64,000 bases of DNA from Ashinkailepas kermadecensis (taxonomy: Eukaryota > Arthropoda > Thecostraca > Neolepadidae), in the NCBI GenBank assembly GCA_034440615.1, contig JAOTOM010003679.1, positions 112,531 to 176,530 on the forward strand, given 5' to 3'. The notes below the pieces were generated by a model that saw only the letters and a program-made list of their open reading frames with translations, was not told the DNA's origin and searched no databases. Shown one piece after another: positions 11,531 through 53,344 of the stretch (its first letter is position 1; each line of letters starts with the position of its first letter). Made by a program: the position numbers and the translations under genes.

Positions 11531-12797
11531 AAACGGATCTAGAAGCCTGGTTTGGGATGGGATGGGGGATTAAAAGGATATCCGATTACGAAAAAAAAAC
11601 GATATGAACAGCTGCCATTCGCTGGATATGTTCGGACAATACTTTTATGGAATGTTATTTATTTCGAGAAGTGACATTTTAGTATAAAATATCAGCAAAT
11701 ATCGGACTCTTGGGGGTGGGGGGAGGGCGGTCAAGATGGCCCATCTCCTCCCGCATACATACACCCTGGATGAAAATCCATTGAGCGGGGGAGGAATGGA
11801 CTCGGGCGCACTAAATTGGGACGCCTTCGCTTAAGTCGTAGCTTTTCTCCTCAGGGGGCGCATATTCCGTGATAGTCTTTAGCTGAAAAAACCGTTGAGC
11901 AGGTGGGACGGTGCAATCAATCTTCCTGAGGGCACCTTTTCTCTGTCTGAAGTCGTCACCTTTTCATGGGGGGGGGGGGGGGCACATGCTCCCAGCATAA
12001 CCTTTGGATTCGCGCGCTGCACTCATTCAGCCTTTAGCCTCCTCGTTGGGAATATCCTCGTCCTCGTCCTCGTTGGGAATAACACCAGAATGTGATTCAT
12101 GGGTCTCTTGGAAGCGATATTATTGATCTGAGGCCCCTGCTATACTAGTTTCACCATGGATTCACATCGATGATGATGATTCGCTCAGTTTGTTTTATAG
12201 TAGCTTCTCACCAAGCGAATGAAGTACACATATCTCGTCGTCGCTTTTATGATGTCATCAAAACTATGCGTTATAATCATCTGTTGATTACCTCATCCCG
12301 GACATATGCGCTATATTCGGGTGCATTTGAGTGCGAATAAGGCTACTGGGAAAGACGGTAAAAAGCGGGATCGCCGATGATTTGAGTTGCGGGAGTGAAG
12401 GGCGTGATTCTGAAGGTATTATTATGCAATTACGGTGAATGATTGAAGTTGTCTCGCCCAGTTGTTGAAACAGGTCCTTAGGTAAAGGTAGCTTTATCGG
12501 GGGCAGCGGTGTCAGTTCAGTTCACCCACGTCAAACTTGTGTGTGCATAAATTTGTGTTTTAGGGTGTTTTATGAATTCTTCCAAATTGAAATGCAGTGT
12601 TTATGGATGTAATTAAAAAACGTCAGTATTGAATGGAGATGTGATTACGACTTCTTTAATCAGTTTAACTTTTAGTTAATGGGGACAATATGACCATAGT
12701 GGTCGACATGCCCTGAAGCCCAAATCAATGAAATAACTAACAAATTCAAGTTAAGTTTGTGTTAACTATTGAAAAATCCAAGAATTAATGAGGCCAC
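11531..12797. other. Non-coding interval
   Basis: No protein-like frame. It holds a G14 run near 11967-11980, a short TCCTCG repeat near 12054-12073 and AT-rich unique sequence. Confidence 0.5.
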
Positions 12798-13155
12798 AAA
12801 TGATGGGTAATCTTTACCTTTCGGCTGACACATAGTGCCAAGGTTAGTGATTTGTAAAGAGGTGTGCAGTGGGGAACAGTGATGTCACAGGAGTCGGAAG
12901 TGACGTCACAGGAGTCGGGTGTCGGTAAAGATTACCACCTAACCTAGACGAAGATAATGTAGCATGATATACAAAATGTATCATAGCATAATATAATCTA
13001 ACCTAACCTAACCTAACCAGAAAACCAGAATCCTCTGAATCGTGTGACATCGTGACGTCACTTCCCTGACTCCTGTGACGTCACTGTACACCTCTTTACA
13101 AATCACTAACCTTGGCAGTATGTGTCGGCCGAAAGGTAAAGATTACCCAAATGAT
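12798..13155. mobile_element. Inverted-repeat (MITE-like) element with 7-bp TSD
   Basis: The element spans 12805-13148 (344 bp). Its outer 20 bases are perfect inverted repeats (GGGTAATCTTTACCTTTCGG and its complement), and the arms stay similar for about 90 bases (12805-about 12900 against 13057-13148). It is flanked by identical AAATGAT at 12798-12804 and 13149-13155. There is no coding capacity. The arms contain the palindrome TGACGTCA, and the centre contains four CTAAC-type pentamers (12998-13019). A third copy of the terminal GGTAAAGATTACC lies inside at about 12924-12936. This is a non-autonomous DNA transposon by structure; the superfamily is unclear. Confidence 0.8.
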
Positions 13156-13331
13156 GTCAGTAGTTGAGGCACCCTAAAACCGAGATAATGAAATAACCAA
13201 GAATTAATGAACACCTGAATGCTCACATTTACTGAACAGATTCCCATTTTTGGTTTGTTAAAAAAAAGTTATACCCTTTTCCTTTAAATTACCCAACTAA
13301 AACATAACCTAACCTAACAAAACCTGGTAGA

Positions 13332-13561
13332 TATCAAGATCAAGGTAAAATGTGATTTTTTTAATTTTTTGTTTGTAATTGTATGCTTTTTGACATGATG
13401 AAGATGATGCAGTCACTCATTTTCACAGCAAATGATTACTTTTAAGTCCTATACCCTAGGGGTAAATATCAAGATCAAGGTAAAATATGATTTGTATTTT
13501 TTTGTAATGGTATGCTTCCTGACATGATGAAGACGATGCAGTCACTCATTTTGAGCATAAT
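13332..13561. repeat. Direct duplication of about 95 bp
   Basis: About 13332-13425 and 13467-13557 share TATCAAGATCAAGGTAAAAT, a T-rich stretch, and GATGCAGTCACTCATTTT, about 135 bp apart. The piece just after (about 13555-13581) also matches 12958-12985, so fragments of the MITE surroundings were reused. Confidence 0.7.
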
Positions 13562-13573
13562 ATATAAAATGTA

Positions 13574-14272
13574 TCATAGCAAACGGAAGAGGCCGTAGTT
13601 TCTGCTGTACTGGAGATACACCTGTCCGGGACGGATACGATGAACGAATCCACTGATAGACAGTCTGTCCTCCTTTTTTCTCAACTGCGCACAGCCTCGC
13701 CATGTCTGATGGACAGCTTGAGTGTAATCTGCAAGTATCTTCCTAACAGGAGTTTCTGCATCCACCACGTGCACAGGTGCTAAGCAGCTCCTGTCGTCCT
13801 ATGCACTGACCTCAATGTGCAGGACCTCTCGCACAGGGAGACGGTGACCACCACATGCCTCCAGCCGTGTAAACGCTTCGCTGATGGTCAGATCGCCACG
13901 CATCCTCCTGTACAGCTTGATCGGCAAGATATCACGGAAGTGCCTGTGTCAGCCAATATTCTAACCGGCTTCCCTGCTGTTGTCACCCCAGTCCACAGTT
14001 CATCAGGGTGGAGATGGTTTTGTACCATCAACACTTGAACTGCTTGGACCTGACGAGATTTCGGTCTTACGACATTTGGCAAAGTGGCCAACAGTGCCGC
14101 AGCTTAGACAACGCCGGCCTTGAGCCGGACACGAATCAGATCCAGCCAGGTGGGGACCACCACTGCTGAAGCATGATACCTGAGCTTGCTGAGCTTGACT
14201 GTGGGATCCTCCCCGCTGACCTCCACGCTTGTCGGGTTTCAATGCCAGATCAGGGAACTTGTCAGGTTTCAA
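13574..14272 (-). pseudogene. Ty3/gypsy gag zinc knuckle and protease remnant
   Basis: On the minus strand, 14272-14003 ends a Gag: a CPAQGRRCLSCGTVGHFAKCR pattern with one clear CCHC knuckle (C-x2-C-x4-H-x4-C). 14091-13888 follows in another frame with a retropepsin active site ILADTGTSV. 13774-13574 may be the start of pol. Frames are broken and no RT follows. This is a second, separate gypsy relic, opposite in orientation to the one at 5839-11515. Confidence 0.7.
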
Positions 14273-14589
14273 TTCAAACCCAATCTTTTTGATTTTTTAA
14301 AGCTGGTATATTTCTTTACTGATATAACTGCATAGCGTTTTTTTTTCAGCATGGCAACAATTGTCTACACCTCCCCTCAACATCCAGCCCCATTCCCCAA
14401 AGTGATCCACTATCAATCCACCCCTGGTCAGGGTGAGTGGTCATACTCAGTGAACCACGATGTGCTGGACACACAAATCTGGTGGGTATGGAAGTTGACT
14501 GATGAAGTTGGGGACGACAGACTATTGTGATCGGAGTCATGTGACTGGGAGTGACTGATTGTAATTGGGGCGACTCCTGCGGTCAGAAG

Positions 14590-14940
14590 TGGCTGAGGGG
14601 CTTGGGTGTCTGGTTGGGCTGGGGGTGATGGTCGTCGGTGAATAGCTCCTATGGCTTGGGTGTGGGGTGGAGCTGGGGTGATGATGGTTGGACTGTCAGT
14701 GGTCGATGACGAGGTACTGTGGCTTGGGTGTCGGGTTGGGCTGGGGGTGATGGTGACTGGACTGTCAGTGGTCGGTGACGTGGGTGCTTGTGGCGTGGGT
14801 GTGCGGTTTTGCTGGGGGTGATGGCGGTCGATAGCGAGGGACCGTGGCTTGGGTGTGTATTTGGGCCGGGGATGATCATGGTCCGACTGACCGTGGTTGA
14901 TGACGAGTGACCGTGGCTTGGGTGGCCATAAAGAGAACCT
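14590..14940. repeat. Degenerate minisatellite
   Basis: Roughly 90-100 base units built from TGGCTTGGGTGT, GGGCTGGGGGTGATGG and GACTGTCAGTGGTCG. At least three to four imperfect copies lie upstream of PIGN. Confidence 0.65.
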
Positions 14941-15172
14941 ATTTAAACAGTTTGGTGCAGTGGATTTCAATTGGATATACGAACCATATCCAGCATAGGA
15001 GGCGGATTTCGGAATTGACCACACAATTGCCATAAACACATTGCATACCACTTTTTATTTGCATTTGTATCTCCTTGAAGTACATCCATGCAGCTGAACT
15101 TGAGAGCACTGACCGCTAACTCGATCGAGATGGCGTTTGTCGGCGGCGTCACCCCCTGCAGTGGGTGAGCTG

Positions 15173-15247
15173 ACATCGTCTCGTGCCTGGGCGCAAATGA
15201 TCAAGTTTGGTGGAAGCGCCCTAAATCCCAAATAACTAACATCGTCT
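15173..15247 (+). repeat. Ultra-short retroposon just upstream of PIGN
   Basis: A 57-base insert (15182-15238) ending in AAATAACTAAC is flanked by ACATCGTCT at 15173-15181 and 15239-15247. The body has a small stem (GGCGC…GCGCC type) and recurs at 53276-53333 and 62740-62794, each with its own flanking duplication. It lies 28 bases from the PIGN start codon, so it is in the promoter or 5' UTR. Confidence 0.7.
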
Positions 15248-15274
15248 GGCACCCGACAGGCAGCGGCAGTGGCC

Positions 15275-46000
<30,726 letters not shown>

Positions 46001-49000
46001 ACCGACTGATGTGATTCTGTACACCAGTATAACAAAGGTGCCGTCGCGCGGACGATGGACGACCCACCAAGCAGACCTCTGAGCTTCCGGCTGTGGAGTG
46101 TGACCGTGACGGCGTGACGCCGCGTATTTTGTGGGTGTGCGTGAGCTGTGTTCATATCTACATGACGTACTGAGGATGATATCAGTCATTCAGTTTGTTT
46201 ATGTCTGGCTCTAATTATCTGGTCTTACAAGTTGTGCATTCTTTGTTTGTTTCACAAGTGAATTGCACAAAGCATGCGATAATGATATGTGGTCTCAATT
46301 TAGGGTAATATATGCATGCATGTAATGTTCATGATGTGTCACTATTCGGGGGCATACTCGCTCTGAAGCACTCAATGGCGAGGCCAGATTTGTTGATTAT
46401 ATTCGATCACTTACCGAAGCTGTCTGCAAACAAACATCACTGAATAAGGAAATTATATGATGACTTTAGTAGCATTGTTGAAATTTAAGTTCGGTGGCAT
46501 TCATGTTTTGTTTTTAATATCAAGTGAGTCGTTCGGTGAGGCCAAAGAAAGCAAAAGTTATGCATTTAGTTGTTTCTGATGCTTCGTTATTAAGAAGCGT
46601 AGTTCAGCTTCTGTAAGCATTAGGCACGTTTTTTACTTGCTTTTGCCGACCATAATCATGGGAGAGCTTCCTATCTTTTCGGAGGGCTCGAGTCTTTCAA
46701 TATTCGCTTGAGCCCCTCAAATGATATGATATTTTCATGTGGAGCCACAGAGGTAAGCTTCTCCCATGTGTTTTAGATTCGTTGCTTGTACCATTGCTGA
46801 TGGCTACAAACTAACTACCTAGTTGTACGCAAAGTTGGACGAACCTAATAGTTCCCTGGAAATTCTACCGTATTTCTCGCTTGAGGCTTTCATTGCTTTG
46901 CATAGCTTTGCAACTTAATTGTATTTTGGAACTGATAAGAAATCAACAATTGTGAACAAAAAAATTGTGACTAGAACTGTGTTCAGGCGGTTACAGATCC
47001 TGAACCGCACAATGGGGAGCTATGTCTTGAAGGTATGCTGGAGGAGGGCTGAATATGATGAACCGGTCAGTGGTGATACCTCCACACTGGAAGGTGTTGT
47101 CACGAAGGAGGCGTTCGCTGGTCTTTACACCCAACTCAGCACGCTCTCCGCGGTCCTCCAACGAACTCAGACGCTCCAGAACGTGTCTCGGTGCCGCTTC
47201 TACGCCCGACTAGTCTGAAGCTGGACGGACCATCGGACCCAGATGCCTCAGAACGTGTGCCGGTGCCGCTTCTCCGTTCGACAAGTCTGAAGCTGGACGG
47301 GCCACCGGACCCATATGCCCCAGAACGTGTTCCGGTGCCGCTTCTCCGTCCGACAAGTCTGAAGCCGGGCCCGACCACCGGACCCAGACTTGGCTTCGCT
47401 ACCCAGAGACGTAGTAGGTGAACGCCACGGGTGTGAGGAGCTCGACTGATCCTCACTGATTTAACCTCTTTTGATGACCGAAGGATGAAACAAAGGCCAT
47501 TACCAAAAAAAAACGTTCTGAGTATTCGGCACATAATTAAGTTCGGTCATGGTCAAGGCCACTTACTAGGTCGATTTGAGTGAACATGTATGCCACTTGT
47601 TGGCACTACTGCAAACAAGCACCATATGCCGTCTTCCCATGGGCGTCACCACCACGGGGATAGGGAACGCGTTCTTCATCCCCCGTGAAATTTAACTATG
47701 TTTCTGTGGCATTTAATGGAAACTGGTGGATACAAGGGGAAATTGAGGCATGCGCCCTCCTCTCGCCATGGAAGGTGGCGCCATGGAAGGCAAGTGCGCC
47801 CACTCCCTCGATGTTTAGCCGGGGTATGACAGAAAAGCGCTTCGGAGAAGGTGCCCCTCCGGGAAGGGTCGAGTGCACCCCTCGAATTGGTCAGCGTGAG
47901 ACCCCTTGGAAGGAAAGGCACCCCTCCGCGAAGGCTCGAGTGCACCCCCTTGAATTTTACAACCGGAGCCCCTCTAAATATTTTCGCAGCGGCGCCCCTC
48001 CGGACATGTGCCTCCCGTAGCGGAAAGGATCAGTCAAAACCCTCCCATCTGAAGGGTCGGTGTCGTGTATATACAAATGGATAAGCAACCTAGAATGACT
48101 ACTTCCGATTGGATATATGCATGGACGGCGGATTAGGGGGTCAGGGGTGAGTTGACACCCTGTAAAATGTATTGGCATTGAGACTATTCCCCCCCCCCAC
48201 ACACACACACATTTCTGTGTTGGCCAATTGAAGGGGCAGGGGCCGAGCGAACTCCCATAGGATCTAATTTTCATCGGCAACGCACCATATTTTTAGCACT
48301 TCTCAAACTTTAAATCAAACTAATGAGTTTTGAGTGTTTAGCTAACAGGAAATATGTACCCCAGTACAAAGTCATATGGAAATATGACAGACAAATTCGC
48401 AGAATAACCGGCGCGTATAAACCACACGTCCCATGTCTTGCGCCTAGCAGCGGCTGGTACGTGTCGTTGCGAACACTCGCATTTAGTTGTAGGAGTGTTA
48501 TTTGGGTATTATCGCAGTTTAAGGTAGCCACAAGACAAGTTTTACACACATTTACCTCCATGCAGCATACCAATGGGTTAGGCTAGGTTAGGCTTTTGTT
48601 GTAAGCTAGGTAAGTATACAAATTAGCATTTTTTTGAAATTTGTAAAAACAATTTTTTTTTATTTTATTCAAAAACATTCCAGGATAGCTGCTTAGGTTA
48701 GGTTAGGTTGGGTTTTGGTAATAAGCTGCTTTTGAATAAAATATCATTTTCAATTAAAACAAAAAAATGTTTCAAAATTTTCCAACTTAAAAACCTAAAC
48801 TTGCCTAACCTAACCAAACCTAACCCATTTGCTTTATGGAGGCAAATGTGTGTAAAAACTTATCTTGCTACCACCATAAAGAACAATAATACCTACCTAG
48901 GATTTTTGGTTTGATTTGTTAAAGAAAAAAGTTGTTTTGAAATATAGGTAGGTAGGTACCATTAAAAACATTTGCTTTCTTCCATGCAAGGCTAGGATAG

Positions 49001-49560
49001 GATAGGTAAGGTTATGTTACTTCTTTTTCCCTTATTTTGAACATTACTTTTTATGGTATATTACTAAAATCCAAGCCCCTTTTTGGGTGCTATTTTGCTC
49101 CTAACTGAAAAGTATGCATTTGCAGAGGAAATGAGTGGTCGAATCATGTTCAGCACATTCATAGATGTTGCATGAAAAAAGAAATTCCAAGAAATCAGAA
49201 ATTACCTTAAGCTGCATATTTATGATTATTTGTCCCCTCAGCTTGCTGAGTCCTCCAAATGTGGGTATTGCTTGCTCAAACTTTGACCAATGGTAATTAC
49301 ACAAATATCATCTGGTAATGCATGGGCCTAATTCCTGAGGTAGGATTTATGTAAAATGTTCAGGCATACCTTCTATAGCACCATTCATAAAAGAGCTATT
49401 TATTTGGAAGGACAGGCTTAAGTAGGGTATGTACTACTTACAAAGTTGTCATTTAACATTACCCCAACTCAAGGTTGTCATGTTTTACTCTTAACTCAGT
49501 TGGTAATTCATATTAATGATACCTAGACAGGCACCTACCAATGTTGTTAGACATAAAGAC
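46001..49560. other. Intergenic / PIGN 3' flank
   Basis: 3' UTR of PIGN of unknown length, then unique sequence. A 70-75 bp tandem triplicate lies at 47165-47390 (GGTGCCGCTTCT, GAAGCTGGACGG). TTAGG-like short runs lie near 48575-48590 and 48690-48712 and CCTAA-like ones near 48800-48830. No second gene was recognised. Confidence 0.5.
47165..47395. repeat. About 72-bp tandem repeat x 3
   Basis: Three units with CCGGTGCCGCTTCTCCGT, CGACAAGTCTGAAGC and CCGGACCCA. Open on both strands, but with no recognisable product. Confidence 0.8.
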
Positions 49561-49564
49561 ATAA

Positions 49565-50172
49565 GAGATCAGTGCAACTAAGAGCCACAAGGGCCATTCT
49601 TGATTGCACTCTGGACATTGAACCAGTTGCCCACCAAATCCGTTGATCAGCCCTCCCTAAAGCAAGCCCTCTTTTTTATAATGAGTGTCTATGCTGTTTT
49701 TAAAGATGATCAGTGTGCTGCTACTGGCAATGGTTTCTGGCAGCTGGTTCCAATGTTCTACCCTGTTGGTGAAGAAAGACTGTCTTAACCTTGACCTGCT
49801 GTGATTAACTTGAATTTTGAATTGATGACCTCTAATTGCATCATTTCTGTTAAATTCAAACATTTCCCTGATATATCCCTGTTCCTGACCATAAACAAAT
49901 TTAAAGACCTTGATGAGATCTCGTCTCAGCCTTCTATATCTAAGTGAAAACATATTCAATTTCTTCAATCTTTCCTTATATGCCAGGTTGCTTATACCAT
50001 TAACTATTTTTGTTGCCCTCTTTTGCACTCTCTCTAAAAGCCAACAATCTTCAGTCAGGGATGTTGGGTTGAAAGGCAGCATTGATTCACTGAGATGAAG
50101 CTTGATGGCTGTACAGTACCAGAAAATATATGGTATTCTTGTCCCAAAGTTGATAAAGCATTTAAAAAACAA
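49565..50172 (-). pseudogene. LINE reverse transcriptase C-terminal fragment
   Basis: Minus-strand frame 50172-49657 encodes LLERVQKRATKIVNGISNLA, YKERLKKLNMFSLRYRRLRR, DLIKVFKFVYGQE and RVEHWNQLPETI, the standard thumb/C-terminal region of CR1/L2-type LINEs. The frame is intact over 171 residues but palm motifs are missing; 5'-truncated copy. Its 3' side shares 17 bases with a tail at 20678-20694. Confidence 0.75.
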
Positions 50173-51231
50173 TGTTTAATACCATGTTTCTGAGCATGAA
50201 TAAGAACTGACCACTCATTCCTGTTGCAAATGCTTGCTTTTCAATTGGCATGAAACTACTGAGTCATCCTTCATGGAGGTAAAATGTGTGATTACACTCC
50301 CACCAATCTGTGTCCTCTGTACCTGTAGGCTCCATCACATTTCAAACAAATTACTTCAGTCAGAATGGCACTGGAACTGAAAAATATCCAGAGTAGCTAA
50401 ATGTAATACTAGTTTTTTTACCCAAAGGAGGGATGTTAGGTGGGTACTTCTAGGCAGGAACAGGGGTGTATATTTTTTAACATCACTGGGGAGGACGGAA
50501 GAGGAAACATTAAGGAATGGAAGGACCAAAATCAATTGGGAGAGCACCCATATGGTCCCATGTGAGAACTGAGATTATTGAAGGCTAATGCCCCCCCCCC
50601 CCCAAAAAAAAAGTATCAAATTGACATCTATGCTCCTAGGGTATGCTCAAGCTTGTACTTGGGATGGATAGACAGTGTGTATACTGCTTTGAGTGTTGTT
50701 TTCCTGGCCACACTGCCTGTAACATAATGTTTGCTAGGCCACACTGAGAACATGGTGCTCATGTGGTTAGCTTGCTTTTCTGCTGGCACCTCTGGGTGAA
50801 GAAATCTGGCCCACCTCAGATGCATGACCTGGTTGAGCAGACACAACGTGTCCACCTGTTGGTGGCCCGACTGTCACAGCAAAATCATCCATATCTCGGA
50901 AATATACCGGCTCGTTCCTTGATCTTGACTGGACTGTTCTTATTTGTGTGTGTTGCAACTTTTACTCTGCCTGGTTTGACTAGAGCACGATTAACTTGGA
51001 GTTGCTTTTGGTAAGGATGCTGAGCCAACCATTGGTGGTGACCGGACGACTGTATCGCCTTGGAAGGCAGGACCCCAGGACTGGAAGTCCCCCACGTTTA
51101 TCCTGAGTGTCCAGTCCACACATCGGATGACTCGGTTTCTGGGCCTGATGCCCTTGTTGTGGCCCTCATGTTTTCCTACCCTCTTGGAGCTGTGCGTGTA
51201 GGTGACCATCGGTGATTTGCTCGACATTTGA

Positions 51232-51510
51232 GCGGTTAGTGACCGTCTCGGTGACCGTTCTCGGTCCCAGCTAGTGACCGTCTCGGTGACCGTTCTCGGT
51301 CCCGGCTAGTGACCGTTCTCGGTCCTGGCTAGTGACCGTTCTCGGTGACCGTTCTCGGTCCCGGCTAGTGACTGTCTCGATGACCGTTCTCGATCCCGGC
51401 TAGTGACCGTCTCGATCCCGGCTAGTGACCGTCTCGGTCCCGGATAGTGACCGTCTCGGTCCCGGATAGTGACTGGCTCAGTGACCGTTCGCGGTCCCAG
51501 CTAATGACCC
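51232..51510. repeat. Minisatellite of TAGTGACCGT units
   Basis: About ten units of 17-35 bp made of TAGTGACCGT(C/T)TC, GGTGACCGTTCTC and GGTCCCGGC. Confidence 0.9.
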
Positions 51511-51832
51511 AGACGTGGCCCGCCCCCGCCTGGACCGCGGTGAAGCTTGATGTTATGGAAACAGCTCGGACGTAACCGGGCTTACCGATATCAAGGAGCA
51601 TGCTGGGTTTTCCGGCTGTTGGCACGTTGCTGTCGTTTGACCCTGGCGCGTCATGGCACGTATTGGGTGCTTGGGGATGACCCCATACGGAGGTGTTCCG
51701 CAGCAAGCGTGCTGGCGGGCGCTCAACGTGGTGGAATGTTCAGTGCAAAATGCTTTTCTTCGCGAATCTTTGTAAAGCCACTAAAAATAAAAATACATGG
51801 CTCTGACACGACGAAATTAAAACATGTGTAAG

Positions 51833-52025
51833 TAGGATTGTATTCCTGGGGACGAGTAGTCTAGGGGTAAGTTGCCCGTCTCACAATCGGAAGGTTGTGG
51901 GTTCGAGTGTCACCTGTCGCTACTCTTCGCCCGCGGCCAATCGGCGTGAGAGATTGGCGACGCTACATGACTTAACGGTCGATGTGTCGTAAAACCAATA
52001 ACCAACCAACCTAGGATTGTATTCC
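51833..52025 (+). mobile_element. tRNA-derived SINE (family A) with 14-bp TSD
   Basis: Insert 51847-52011 with tRNA-like head (GGGGACGAGTAGTCTAGGGG, B box GTGGGTTCGAGTG), body and tail CCAATAACCAACCAAC. Flanked by TAGGATTGTATTCC at 51833-51846 and 52012-52025, identical. Confidence 0.88.
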
Positions 52026-52963
52026 ATTGGCATTAATTTCACTTCCAAAGTGATCATAGCAATGTTTTCTAACTTGTTCACCACATGTTTACTCATAATG
52101 CGGTGTTCTTTTCGCAGGTTATATCATTCCTATCAGAACAAATTTGTTTCATGGAATAGGTAAATTGAATTGGCAGCATGGTATTTTGTTTAACACTGGC
52201 ATTCCTTTTTGTATTATCACTCTACAAGTTATGCGTTCCACGACAGATCGACCAATGCACTTCACCTCATATTTTGTTTATTCAGACCAAAATTTGTTCA
52301 CAGGGTAGCCTGACTCTGAATACGGCTGTGCAAAGTTTAGCACGATTCGGCCAACGGTTTTAGCTATAGCATCCGGCATTATTTTAGGTAAAATAACATG
52401 GGTTGGTTTGACGATGGATCAATATGTATGAATGGATCATCAATAACAAGCGGAAATTGTGGCAAATTATATATATTTCAGAAGAAAAAGGATCAACTGA
52501 AACATTCCCAAAATAAAGTATCAGTATTTTATACATTTGACCTCGTGACCTTGTGACCTCCCGTGACCCAATGCCTATCGAAATTAACAAATCTGACGGC
52601 GAAAATAAAAGTGGGCATGATTTCGCTGACAATAAAAAAAAAATCTTATAAATATCTGATATGGCAGTCCGCTCTTAATTACTTTGCGCCTTTGCGTTTT
52701 CCGGGTAGGACGGATTTCATGTAAGCTTTCTTTCATTGGAAAGCTACATGAGGTAGAACATGACATATGACTGAGGTATATGAGGTAGAACGGACATATG
52801 ATTGGAAAACGTTTTTCTACAAGAAAAAAAACACTAGTGCCCTTTTAATGTAGATCGTCTAGTTTCCCTTAAAAACCATCACGAATTTCAAGGTCACTAA
52901 TTACCGATAGGTCACCCATTGGTTTCTTTACGCGTAGCGACGCAAGTGTACTTCGGAACAACT

Positions 52964-53152
52964 ATAACTCAAACATGAGGGGACGAGTGGTCTAGGGGTA
53001 AGATGCTCGTCTCGCAATCGAAAGATTGTGGGTTCGAATCTCACCTGTCGCTACTCTTCGCCCGCGACCAATCGGCGTGAGAGATTGGCGACGCTATATG
53101 ACTCACGGTCGACGTGTCGTAAAACCAATAACCAACCAATAACTCAAACATG
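52964..53152 (+). mobile_element. tRNA-derived SINE (family A) with 14-bp TSD
   Basis: Insert 52978-53138 with A-box GTGGTCTAGGGGTAAGATGC, B box GGGTTCGAATCTC, body and AACCAACCA tail. Flanked by ATAACTCAAACATG at 52964-52977 and 53139-53152. The canonical B box and intact TSD make this the best-preserved copy. Confidence 0.9.
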
Positions 53153-53264
53153 GAAATAACGCTACCTGACCCTATTGAATCAGGTTCTATTACCTACATA
53201 TTGCATCTGGCGCGGTAGGTAGGTACCTATAACAAACATGAGGATAACTTTGTGTCAGTGATCG

Positions 53265-53344
53265 AGTGTTAGGCATGGGCGCGAATGATCAACTCTGGTC
53301 GAAGCGCCCTAAAGCCAAAATAACTAACTAACAAGTATTAGGCA
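53265..53344 (+). repeat. Ultra-short retroposon with 11-bp TSD
   Basis: Insert 53276-53333 (GGGCGCGAATGATCAACTCT … GAAGCGCCCTAAAGCC, tail ATAACTAACTAAC). Flanks AGTGTTAGGCA and AGTATTAGGCA, one mismatch. Confidence 0.7.

Noticed and set aside
13888..14272. Retroviral gag-pol of an endogenous virus
   Set aside because: Only a CCHC knuckle and a protease DTG are seen; no envelope or LTR evidence. A Ty3/gypsy retrotransposon relic is the simpler reading.
46919..47218. 99-codon plus frame downstream of PIGN
   Set aside because: No resemblance to a known protein and its 3' part enters the 72-bp tandem repeat.
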